Shown here in pieces: positions 57,403-64,000 of a stretch of 64,000 bases of DNA (position 1 is its first letter; each line of letters begins with the position of its first letter). The position numbers were made by a program, and so were the translations under genes. The stretch spans positions 186,001-250,000 of the forward strand of contig NZ_CP173029.1 of assembly GCF_044772865.1 (NCBI RefSeq), read 5' to 3'. The notes beneath the pieces are model-generated. The model was given only the letters and a program-made list of their open reading frames with translations. It was not told where the DNA came from and ran no database searches. The stretch comes from Algirhabdus cladophorae. Lineage in GTDB: Bacteria > Pseudomonadota > Alphaproteobacteria > Rhodobacterales > Rhodobacteraceae.

Positions 57403-58101
57403 ATGCCCCGAGCAGATCAAATATGGACACCGGGGGATCCGGAATATTGGTGCGTGATCCTAAGACGGGTGAAGGTGCAGCGCGCTGAGTTCAAACGGCC
57501 CTGCGACTATGGCCCCTGGACACAGGCGTTGGAGGCTCTTGATGTTAGCCCCTTTGCCTTGATGATGTTTGCCCATGCCTTGGCGCGTCCGGGCTGGCCT
57601 GCGGATGCCGCGCGTCAGATCGAGTTTGCTCTGACCTTTTTGGAAAAGGACGTGATGCTTTTTCAATCGGGTTATTGCAAAAGGCATCTTTTAAAGCGTT
57701 TGCATCAGGCACAGTTGAACGCAGCCCAATCAGATCGCCTTGTGGCCCTTGTGAAGCGCGCTGTTATCGACGGGGCCGGTCTTGAGGAATTTCGCGGTTA
57801 TGGCAGATGTGCGGCGACCCTGAACCGGTCTGATTTAAACGCGTGGCTCCTCGAGACGGCGCAGGGGGCTGTTGTCCCGTTGTGGGAGTTGCCGCCTGAC
57901 ACGCGCCACGCGGTTCTGGAAGCCAATCCAAACGTTGTCAAAAAGTACGTCGGTCGGACGACCGGATATGAATTTGGCATATCAGTTGATACATTAGACG
58001 GGCCTGTTGCATTTGCGGGGCTGGGCGTTGAACGTCGTGTCAAAGCTAATGCGTGGCGTATCCTGCAAGTGGTGCGCCGCAAACATAGAGGGACGCCATA
58101 G
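57403..58101 (+). CDS. Conserved hypothetical protein next to a TIM-barrel gene
   Basis: A soluble protein of 232 residues from the ATG at 57403 (MPRADQIWTPGDPEYWCVIL); other ATGs upstream (57355, 57385) are possible but lack a ribosome site. Visible features are a helical region AARQIEFALTFLEKDVMLFQ, a cysteine pair-like YGRCAATLNRSDLNAWLLET, and a C-terminal EFGISVDTLDGPVAFAGLGV block followed by a basic tail (KANAWRILQVVRRKHRG). No signal or membrane segment. It ends directly before the sugar-isomerase gene and is surely co-transcribed. I recognise no family. Confidence 0.72.
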   Translation: MPRADQIWTPGDPEYWCVILRRVKVQRAEFKRPCDYGPWTQALEALDVSPFALMMFAHALARPGWPADAARQIEFALTFLEKDVMLFQSGYCKRHLLKRLHQAQLNAAQSDRLVALVKRAVIDGAGLEEFRGYGRCAATLNRSDLNAWLLETAQGAVVPLWELPPDTRHAVLEANPNVVKKYVGRTTGYEFGISVDTLDGPVAFAGLGVERRVKANAWRILQVVRRKHRGTP

Positions 58102-58947
58102 ATGCGCCAGCTGAAAACATACACTTCGCTTTGGGCGATGCAGCCTCATGATCAGACGGGGATTAAGCTGCCTTATGAACAGGTTTGCGAAATGGTCGCG
58201 GACGCTGGCTATGATGGTATGGCGATTGATTTGGGCGCTGGTGATGTGGCGCAAGCCTATGAGGTGCAGCCGATCATGGAACGCCACGGGCTGACGCCGC
58301 TGATTGTGGCCTTTCCCAAGACGGTCGAAAGCCTGCGCGAGACGTTGACTATGGCACGCGATTTCGGCTCGCCCTTTGTGGATGTGATCGGCCAAGTGAT
58401 GCCGCTGAGCGTCGATGGGATGATCCCGGTGATCCGCCAGTGGATGGATATGGCCGATGAGGTGGGCATGCCCATTCAGTTCGAAAGCCATCGCAATTGC
58501 ATCACCAATGACCTTTATTCAACGTTATGTCTGTTGGATGCCATCCCCGAGATGCGAATGTGCGCGGATTTGAGCCATTATGTCGTGGACCGCGAGTTTT
58601 GGTATCCCCTATCCGAGCGTGACATGGGTTTGATCAGTCGGATTTTACAGCGCTCCGACAGCTTTCAGGGCCGTGTGGCCAGCCGCCAGCAAGTCCAATT
58701 GCAGCTTGATTTCCCGCAGCATCAAAAATGGGTTGAATTGTTCAAAGGCTGGTGGCGCGAGGGATTGGAAAGCTGGTGCGCGCGCAACGACGAGGGCGAT
58801 TGTATCTTCTTGTGTGAGCTTGGCCCGCCAGAATATGCGATGACAGATGCTCAGGGGCGTGAGATGTCGAACCGCTGGGAAGAGGCGCTGCAAATTCGCG
58901 CATGGGTGCAAGATATGTGGAAAGACATCGCTGAGTCGCAGAATTGA
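58102..58947 (+). CDS. Xylose-isomerase-like TIM-barrel protein
   Basis: A 281-residue protein of the sugar phosphate isomerase/epimerase superfamily. Typical strands and metal-site segments are YDGMAIDLGAGDVAQAYEVQ, FGSPFVDVIGQVMPLSVDGM, IQFESHRNCITNDLYSTLCL (Glu and His on one strand), MRMCADLSHYVVDREFWYPL (Asp/His) and a C-terminal CELGPPEYAMTD (Glu). These form a plausible divalent-metal site. The substrate cannot be assigned. It starts at the stop of the preceding unknown gene and is followed by a 156-base intergenic region with inverted repeats before dgcN. Confidence 0.8.
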   Translation: MRQLKTYTSLWAMQPHDQTGIKLPYEQVCEMVADAGYDGMAIDLGAGDVAQAYEVQPIMERHGLTPLIVAFPKTVESLRETLTMARDFGSPFVDVIGQVMPLSVDGMIPVIRQWMDMADEVGMPIQFESHRNCITNDLYSTLCLLDAIPEMRMCADLSHYVVDREFWYPLSERDMGLISRILQRSDSFQGRVASRQQVQLQLDFPQHQKWVELFKGWWREGLESWCARNDEGDCIFLCELGPPEYAMTDAQGREMSNRWEEALQIRAWVQDMWKDIAESQN

Positions 58948-58992
58948 AGCGTGAAAGCGTCACGCGCAGGCCTTTCTTCTGAATAACGAGGT

Positions 58993-59017
58993 AATATTCG
59001 AAGTATCTGCGAATATT
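58993..59017. promoter_or_regulatory. Inverted repeat upstream of dgcN
   Basis: AATATTCG and CGAATATT are perfect 8-base arms around 9 bases, 87 bases before the dgcN start. A second element overlaps it: CTGCGAAT at 59008-59015 pairs with ATTCGCAG at 59047-59054. The two nested pairs give alternative structures or two operator half-site sets. Regulation of the D-glutamate operon is inferred from position. Confidence 0.55.
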
Positions 59018-59103
59018 TGTGTATTTTAGGCGTCATTTGCAGCCTCATTCGCAGAATGTCGTGCTAACCATCGCGTGACACCATTACATTTCGGGAAAAA
59101 ACG

Positions 59104-60105
59104 ATGATCCAAACTCCATATCTTTTGTTTTTGGGCGATGCGCCCGATGCGCTGGCTGCCAAAGTTGCCCAAGGTATCAAAGACTGGCGCCCTGAAAACT
59201 CGGTCGGTCAGTTTCGGTTGCCCGGCTGCGGTGCAGATATGAAATTGCCAGACATGACTTTGGAGGAAGGGCTGGCCGCTGGTGCCAAAACCCTTGTGAT
59301 TGGTGTGGCCAATAGGGGTGGCGTGATTTCGGACGCGTGGAAAGAGGTCCTCGTTCAAGCGCTGAACATGGGCTATGATATTGCCTCGGGTCTGCACAAT
59401 CTGCTGCGTGATGAAGACGCGCTGGTGGCCGCAGCACGGGTCAACGGCCGCACTTTGTTCGATGTACGCATTCCATCCGTGGCCTATCCGATTGCAAACG
59501 GCGTCAAGCGTAGTGGCAAGCGCTGTTTGGCCATTGGGACCGACTGTTCAGTGGGCAAAATGTATACTGGCCTTGCCATGGATACTGAAATGCAAAAGCG
59601 CGGGATGAAATCAACCTTCCGCCCAACGGGCCAGACCGGCATTTTGATCACTGGCGGTGGTGTGCCATTAGACGCGGTGATCGCTGACTTCATGGCAGGG
59701 GCTGTTGAATATCTGACGCCCGACAATGACGCAGATCATTGGGACCACATCGAAGGGCAGGGCAGCCTGTTTCACGTCAGCTATTCTGGCGTAACAATGG
59801 CCCTGATCCATGGTGGTCAACCTGATGCGTTGGTGCTGTGTCACGAGCCAACCCGCAGCCATATGCGTGGTCTGCCGGACTATACTCTACCCAGTCTGCA
59901 ACAGCTGCGCGATATGGCGATGCCCATTGCACAAATTGCAAATCCCAACGTCAAGGTCATCGGCGTTTCGGTCAACACGCAGCACATGTCCGAGGACGAG
60001 GCGATAGCCTATTTGGCGGATCTTGAGGCGGAGTTGGGCCTTCCGGCTGTAGACACATTCCGGCAAGGGGCCGGACGCTTGGTCGATGCACTGGATGCGC
60101 TTTAA
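59104..60105 (+). CDS. dgcN: N-acetyl-D-glutamate-forming acetyltransferase DgcN (DUF1611)
   Basis: A 333-residue DUF1611 protein. The family member DgcN acetylates D-glutamate so that it can be racemised to N-acetyl-L-glutamate. The visible P-loop-like motif is GTDCSVGKMYT at residues 145-155, with LFLGDAPDALAAKVAQGIKD at the start, VIGVANRGGVISDAWKEVLV near 65-85 and RPTGQTGILITGGGVPLDAV near 173-192. Assignment rests on the pairing with the adjacent epimerase, an arrangement described for marine bacteria. The next gene starts right after its stop, and a D-amino acid transaminase follows. Confidence 0.85.
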   Translation: MIQTPYLLFLGDAPDALAAKVAQGIKDWRPENSVGQFRLPGCGADMKLPDMTLEEGLAAGAKTLVIGVANRGGVISDAWKEVLVQALNMGYDIASGLHNLLRDEDALVAAARVNGRTLFDVRIPSVAYPIANGVKRSGKRCLAIGTDCSVGKMYTGLAMDTEMQKRGMKSTFRPTGQTGILITGGGVPLDAVIADFMAGAVEYLTPDNDADHWDHIEGQGSLFHVSYSGVTMALIHGGQPDALVLCHEPTRSHMRGLPDYTLPSLQQLRDMAMPIAQIANPNVKVIGVSVNTQHMSEDEAIAYLADLEAELGLPAVDTFRQGAGRLVDALDAL

Positions 60106-61071
60106 ATGAAGATCGACGTCACAGCGGATGTGTTCAAGCTGGCGCAGGTGTTCACCATCTCGCGCGGATCGCGCACCGAGGCCAAGGTTCTGACTGTGCG
60201 CGTGTCTGATGGTGATGTTCAGGGGTGGGGCGAATGTGTGCCCTACGCCCGCTACGATGAGACGCTGGAAAGTGTGACTGATCAGATCATGGGTCTGCCT
60301 GCGGATGTCACGCGCGATGCCTTGCAAAACGCGCTACCTGCGGGGGCTGCCCGGAACGCCGTTGATTGCGCGTTGTGGGATTTTGAGGCCAAACGTTTGG
60401 GAACTTCGGTGCGTGAGCTGTGTGGTTTGGACCCCTTGGGCCCCGAAGTGACGGCCTATACTCTGTCGCTTGATACGCCAGACAAAATGCAAGAACAGGC
60501 GAGCGCCCATGCCTTTCGTCCGTTGCTAAAGATCAAGTTGGGCACACCGGATGATATGGCACGGCTCGAGGCGGTGCGCCGTGGCGCGCCAACCTCGCGG
60601 ATCATTGTGGATGCGAACGAGGGCTGGACTGCAGAAGTGTATTCTGACCTTGCCCGGCATCTGGTGCGCTTGGGCGTAGAGTTGGTCGAACAGCCCTTGC
60701 CTGCGGGGCAAGACGATATGCTGGCTGAAATTGCCCGCCCTTTACCCGTGTGTGCAGACGAAAGCTGTCATGATCGTGCCAGCCTGCCTGCGCTGAAGGG
60801 TAAATATGACTATGTGAACATCAAGCTGGACAAAACCGGGGGGCTGACTGAAGCGTTGCTGCTCAAAGAGCAGGCCATTGCCCAAGGATACGGTGTGATG
60901 GTTGGCTGCATGGTTGGGTCCAGTCTTGCAATGGCGCCTGCGACATTGGTGGCCCAAGGTGTGGGCTTTACAGACCTTGACGGACCGCTTTTATTGGCCG
61001 AAGACCGCGCCACGCCGCTGTCTTTTGATACGGACGGCGTGCACCCACCAAAACCAGCCCTCTGGGGATAG
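60106..61071 (+). CDS. dgcA: N-acetyl-D-glutamate racemase DgcA, enolase superfamily
   Basis: A 321-residue muconate-lactonising-group enolase-superfamily enzyme. The catalytic and metal residues of the dipeptide-epimerase layout are present: Lys142 and Lys144 in KIKLG, metal ligands Asp169 (VDANEGW), Glu195 (VELVEQPLPAG) and Asp218 (CADESC), and Lys240 (NIKLDKTGG). A racemase or epimerase reaction with two lysine bases is expected. The position between dgcN and a D-amino acid transaminase favours N-acetyl-D-glutamate as substrate; annotation as a plain L-Ala-D/L-Glu epimerase is the alternative. Confidence 0.85.
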   Translation: MKIDVTADVFKLAQVFTISRGSRTEAKVLTVRVSDGDVQGWGECVPYARYDETLESVTDQIMGLPADVTRDALQNALPAGAARNAVDCALWDFEAKRLGTSVRELCGLDPLGPEVTAYTLSLDTPDKMQEQASAHAFRPLLKIKLGTPDDMARLEAVRRGAPTSRIIVDANEGWTAEVYSDLARHLVRLGVELVEQPLPAGQDDMLAEIARPLPVCADESCHDRASLPALKGKYDYVNIKLDKTGGLTEALLLKEQAIAQGYGVMVGCMVGSSLAMAPATLVAQGVGFTDLDGPLLLAEDRATPLSFDTDGVHPPKPALWG

Positions 61072-61080
61072 GAGACGATC

Positions 61081-61941
61081 ATGAGCCGCACCGTTTACGT
61101 CAATGGCGACTATGTTGCCGAAGCAGACGCCAAAATTTCGGTTTTTGACCGTGGATTTTTGTTTGCGGACGGGGTCTATGAAGTGACGTCCGTTTTGGAC
61201 GGTAAGTTGATCGACTATGACGGCCACGCCACGCGTTTGCAGCGTTCCTTGGATGAGCTTGAGATGGCCGCGCCAATGCCCATGGAAGAATTGCTTGAGG
61301 TGCACCGCGAAATGGTGCGCTTGAACAACATCGACGAGGGTCTGGTCTATCTACAGATCACACGGGGCAATCCGGGGGACCGGGATTTTGCCTATCCGCC
61401 TGCGGATACCAAACCCAGCCTCGTGCTGTTCACGCAATCCAAGCCCGGATTGTCCTCGAATGCGGCGGCTGAAAAAGGTCTGTCCGTGATTTCTGCCCCT
61501 GACATGCGTTGGGGCCGCCGCGACATCAAAACGGTCCAGTTGTTGTACCCGTCAATGGCCAAAATGTTGGCCAAAGCGGCGGGGGCTGATGACGCGTGGA
61601 TGGTTGAGGATGGTTTTGTGACAGAAGGGTCATCGAACAACGCTTACATCGTCAAAGGCAACACAATTGTCACCCGCCATTTGGGCAACGAGATCCTTGC
61701 GGGGATCACACGCGCAGCTGTGTTGCGTTTCGCCCGTGAGTCCCAAATGAAGGTTGAGGAACGCAGTTTCACAGTGGATGAGGCCAAAGACGCGGATGAG
61801 GCTTTTGTCACCTCCGCCACAACCTTTGTGACGCCTGTGGTATCCATTGATGGCGAACAGATCGGTGATGGCAAACAGGGGTCTGTTGCTGCCCGATTGC
61901 GTGAGATTTACATCGAAGAAAGCCGCAAGGCCGCCGTTTGA
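61081..61941 (+). CDS. D-amino acid aminotransferase, class IV
   Basis: A 286-residue PLP-dependent fold-type IV transaminase, probably interconverting D-alanine or other D-amino acids with D-glutamate. The N-terminal VYVNGDYVAEADAKISVFDR and FLFADGVYEVTSVLDGKLID are typical; the cofactor lysine is Lys150 in WGRRDIKTVQLLYPSMAK, and VEDGFVTEGSSNNAYIVKGN binds the phosphate region. GGAGACGATC precedes the ATG. With dgcN and dgcA it forms a D-amino acid catabolic operon: D-Ala or similar to D-Glu to N-acetyl-D-Glu to N-acetyl-L-Glu. Confidence 0.93.
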   Translation: MSRTVYVNGDYVAEADAKISVFDRGFLFADGVYEVTSVLDGKLIDYDGHATRLQRSLDELEMAAPMPMEELLEVHREMVRLNNIDEGLVYLQITRGNPGDRDFAYPPADTKPSLVLFTQSKPGLSSNAAAEKGLSVISAPDMRWGRRDIKTVQLLYPSMAKMLAKAAGADDAWMVEDGFVTEGSSNNAYIVKGNTIVTRHLGNEILAGITRAAVLRFARESQMKVEERSFTVDEAKDADEAFVTSATTFVTPVVSIDGEQIGDGKQGSVAARLREIYIEESRKAAV

Positions 61942-62174
61942 TGGACAAGAAACGTCTGATCTCGGTCTTTGAGATCACGGGATCTGTCTTGGCCATGGCC
62001 TATGCCCTGCTGATTGCATCCAACACAGGCAACGAGGTCTTGGGCTTTACCCTATTGCTGATCTCGGCGCTTTTGTTTGCCGGTTGGGCGGTTCTTGACC
62101 GGCGCTGGGCGTTTTTTGCGCTACAGTTTTTCTATGCGGTGTCTGCTATTATCGGGCTGATCCGCTGGGGCTGA
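61941..62174 (+). CDS. Small three-helix membrane protein ending the D-amino-acid operon
   Basis: A 77-residue membrane protein with helices at about residues 7-26 (SVFEITGSVLAMAYALLI), 33-52 (LGFTLLLISALLFAGWAVLD) and 56-74 (AFFALQFFYAVSAIIGLIRW). The ATG at 61941 overlaps the transaminase stop by one base (TGATG). Co-transcription with the D-amino-acid genes is nearly certain, so it may act in uptake or signalling, but no family is recognised. Confidence 0.72.
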   Translation: MDKKRLISVFEITGSVLAMAYALLIASNTGNEVLGFTLLLISALLFAGWAVLDRRWAFFALQFFYAVSAIIGLIRWG

Positions 62175-62180
62175 TCCCGC

Positions 62181-63944
62181 TTAGGTCAGAAAAATAGTGG
62201 TGAAACCGTCCTGAGGGGGCGGTGTGCCTTGCAATACCGCGACCAGTACACCGTTGACGCTGAGGTTGGTGTCTTGCGCATCTGTGCTGGAACCAAATGT
62301 CAGTTCTGCATCGTTGCCCGCGCTTGCAATGTTCAGCGTATCAACGCCATCTACAAAATCAGTGATGATGACCGGGTCTCGTAGCCCACCGTCCTCGTCA
62401 TTTGGGCTGGCGTCTATGTTTATGATATCGCTGCCTGTGCCCGTGCTGACCAAATCGCCGCTATCTGCAAAAATCACGTCATTGCCAGCGCCTGCGGCCA
62501 CGATGTCTATGCCCGATGCGCTGGCAAGGTCGTTGGTATTGATCAGGTCATCACCCTCGCCGGCATCGATTGTGTTGGAGCCCATCGCATCGATCAGCGT
62601 GTCATCGCCTGCGCCGCCACTGATGGTGTCGTCGCCTTTGGAGGCGCTTCCAGTTAGCAGGGTGTCGTCGCCGTTGCCCAGCCGGATCGTGTCACTGCCC
62701 GCGCCGCCAGCAACCCTGTCCGCATAGCCGCCTGCATCGATGATATCGTCACCAGGACCGCCTTTGATCGTGTCGTAGCCCGACCCGCCGTCGATGCGGT
62801 CTGCACCTTTGTTGCCGTTGATTATGTCGTCACCCTTGCCGCCAGCCAGCCGGTCCGCCTGATCGCTGCCGAGGATCGTATCATCCCCCGCAAGCCCTGC
62901 GATATCCAGCCGTTGGGCTTCTTCGGTGCCGTCAAAAATATCGTCGTTTTCGCTCAAATCCTGAGAAAGGACTGCGGGTTCTTGCGGCTCTTCAAGGAGT
63001 CCATTGAGTTGGTCAAGGACCGTTTCAAGATCAAACTCGGGGTCTATCGTTTGCACGGTGACCTCAGACAGGTCCACGTCGGCGGCGACACCTTTCAAGG
63101 TTGCCACAAGGGTGCCATCGACCAGCACAGTGGCATCCAATCCGTCCGATGATCTACCGAACTCTAGTTCAGGGTCGGGGTTGTTTGATTGGATCGTCAG
63201 AACGTCTTCGGCCGGGTTAAAGTCAGCGATTGTAACGGCCTCGGTTGGCGCATTCGGATCGGCCAGAGCATGGTCGAAAACGAGGATGTCGTCGGAGCCC
63301 TCGCCGCCGCTGACAAGATCGCCATCATCGGCGAAAATAAGGTCATCACCATCACCCCCAACCAAAGCATCCGGTTGACCAAGGCGGTCGCTGTCCAACG
63401 CAAAAAGCAAGTCTTCGCCTGCGCCACCGTTCAGGACGTTGCTGCCTTTGGTGTCCACGATCAGGTCATCACCAGCGCCGCCATCTATAATGTCGTTACC
63501 AGCAGTGGTGCGCCCGAGCCCTGTGAAATCGTCGCCGTCGCCGAGAGCGATTTGGTCATTGCCTGCGCCACCTTCGACGATGTCGTCGCCTCCAGCCCCG
63601 TCCAGCCTGTCATCCCCTTTGCCGCCGCGAATGAGATCATCGTCCGAACTGCCGGTAAGTGTATCATCACCCCCTTGGCCCTTCAGGCTGACTGCAGTGT
63701 TGCCTGCGGAATACGTGTCATCGCCTTCGGTTGCCTCAAAGGTGGGGGATTGATCCTGATCACCGTCTTGATCGTCTTGCGTTGGGGTGTCGTCCACGGG
63801 CGCGAGATCTGGGATATCGCGGTTGAGGTCAATTTGGTTGTCTGAAGCGTTGCTGTTGTCGCTATCATCGTCGCTGTCAAACGCCCCAAACAAAGCCAGC
63901 GGGATCATCGCCAAAAGAAGTGTCGGCAGAGCAAAAAGCAGCAT
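62181..63944 (-). CDS. Large RTX protein with two tandem modules
   Basis: A 587-residue protein. It starts with a hydrophobic segment (MLLFALPTLLLAMIPLALFG) and an acidic D/Q/S linker (about residues 24-66). Two similar modules follow, at about 73-300 and 333-587. Each has RTX nonapeptides (consensus GGxGxDxLx), a shared GDLVSxGxGSD segment, and a beta-like end of the type DFxxxxDxLxI with LVAxLxG near the end. Calcium-binding beta-rolls and type I secretion are expected, but the N-terminal hydrophobic segment is unusual for that route. No enzymatic domain is visible. It converges on the small membrane gene with a gap of 6 bases. Confidence 0.88.
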   Translation of the reverse strand: MLLFALPTLLLAMIPLALFGAFDSDDDSDNSNASDNQIDLNRDIPDLAPVDDTPTQDDQDGDQDQSPTFEATEGDDTYSAGNTAVSLKGQGGDDTLTGSSDDDLIRGGKGDDRLDGAGGDDIVEGGAGNDQIALGDGDDFTGLGRTTAGNDIIDGGAGDDLIVDTKGSNVLNGGAGEDLLFALDSDRLGQPDALVGGDGDDLIFADDGDLVSGGEGSDDILVFDHALADPNAPTEAVTIADFNPAEDVLTIQSNNPDPELEFGRSSDGLDATVLVDGTLVATLKGVAADVDLSEVTVQTIDPEFDLETVLDQLNGLLEEPQEPAVLSQDLSENDDIFDGTEEAQRLDIAGLAGDDTILGSDQADRLAGGKGDDIINGNKGADRIDGGSGYDTIKGGPGDDIIDAGGYADRVAGGAGSDTIRLGNGDDTLLTGSASKGDDTISGGAGDDTLIDAMGSNTIDAGEGDDLINTNDLASASGIDIVAAGAGNDVIFADSGDLVSTGTGSDIINIDASPNDEDGGLRDPVIITDFVDGVDTLNIASAGNDAELTFGSSTDAQDTNLSVNGVLVAVLQGTPPPQDGFTTIFLT

Positions 63945-64000
63945 AGGGGCACCATTTAATTGGGTTTCAGGCAGATGGTAAGCATGTAACTAGCTGAAAC

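Noticed and set aside
57251..57430. 60-codon upstream extension of malyl-CoA lyase
   Set aside because: The family start MSFRIQP and the 318-residue length fit the ATG at 57250; the extension lacks family sequence.
62600..63700. Regular DNA repeats that could suggest a CRISPR or minisatellite
   Set aside because: They are 18/27-base codon periodicities of RTX nonapeptides, not conserved repeats with unique spacers.
62224..63845. Open frames on the plus strand opposite the large RTX gene, rich in S, P and V
   Set aside because: Same cause: repeat-derived open frames with no start context.

Overview
The window looks like a chromosomal segment of a marine Rhodobacterales (Roseobacter-group) alphaproteobacterium. 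The evidence is gene content and order: a plant-type glutamate-cysteine ligase after rsmE; a pyrB operon carrying a pseudo-dihydroorotase; the 44-residue aa3-oxidase subunit IV; a 318-residue malyl-CoA lyase; TIGR02302 and MJ0042-type zinc-ribbon proteins; ETF-quinone oxidoreductase; the phaA-phaB pair; and GC-rich codon use. I see no rRNA, tRNA, CRISPR array, insertion sequence or prophage. No stretch longer than about 220 bases lacks a gene or plausible leader, so this is core genome with small accessory inserts.

Layout. 1-2635: rsmE (5' end outside the window), a membrane protein and gshA. 2632-4470: a minus-strand island of small membrane proteins, one broken by frameshifts, with a GbsR/MarR-type regulator and two copies of one palindromic operator. 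4516-7706: plsY, then ornithine cyclodeaminase and arginase, divergent from an Lrp regulator (arginine to ornithine to proline). 7703-10885: an ACT protein and the pyrB operon (pyrB, membrane protein, 33-residue peptide, pseudo-pyrC). 11034-18140: a uracil-DNA glycosylase, moaB, an RND efflux pair and a DsbD-like periplasmic protein. 18252-24333: YqgE, Sua5, an acyl-CoA dehydrogenase/metallo-hydrolase operon behind a strong palindrome, and NDH-2. 24529-31907: cytochrome oxidase subunit IV, a lipoprotein, AzlCD, the molybdenum cofactor operon fdhD-mobA-mobB-(RNase H-fold protein)-moeA, and greA. 32126-38705: ETF-QO, a TPR protein, ispE, polyprenyl synthase, TrmN6-like methyltransferase and YdcH. 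38711-45684: a LysR regulator with a small divergent gene, phaB/phaA, an EAL protein, tag, a TlpA-like thioredoxin and argH. 45763-55249: an RTX protein, a lipoprotein, a DUF2834 protein, lysA, TIGR02302, a zinc-ribbon protein, ftsEX, an acyltransferase and a flavin-oxidase-like protein. 55253-57250: accA and mcl1. 57403-62174: an unknown gene with a TIM-barrel isomerase, then a D-amino-acid operon (dgcN, dgcA, D-amino acid transaminase, membrane protein). 62181-63944: a large RTX protein built from two copies of one module.

Functional themes are nitrogen and amino-acid recycling (arginine, D-glutamate), carbon storage and C2/C3-CoA metabolism (PHA genes, malyl-CoA lyase, ETF-QO, acyl-CoA dehydrogenase) and molybdoenzyme maturation. 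Genes are packed very tightly. Most same-strand neighbours overlap by ATGA or GTGA. Eight of fourteen convergent pairs overlap by exactly four bases through a shared palindromic stop (CTAG, TTAA, CTAA or TTAG). The least explained parts are the GbsR-like operator island, the duplicated RTX protein, the RNase H-fold gene inside the cofactor operon, the small genes in the pyr operon, and the palindrome-flanked D-glutamate operon.
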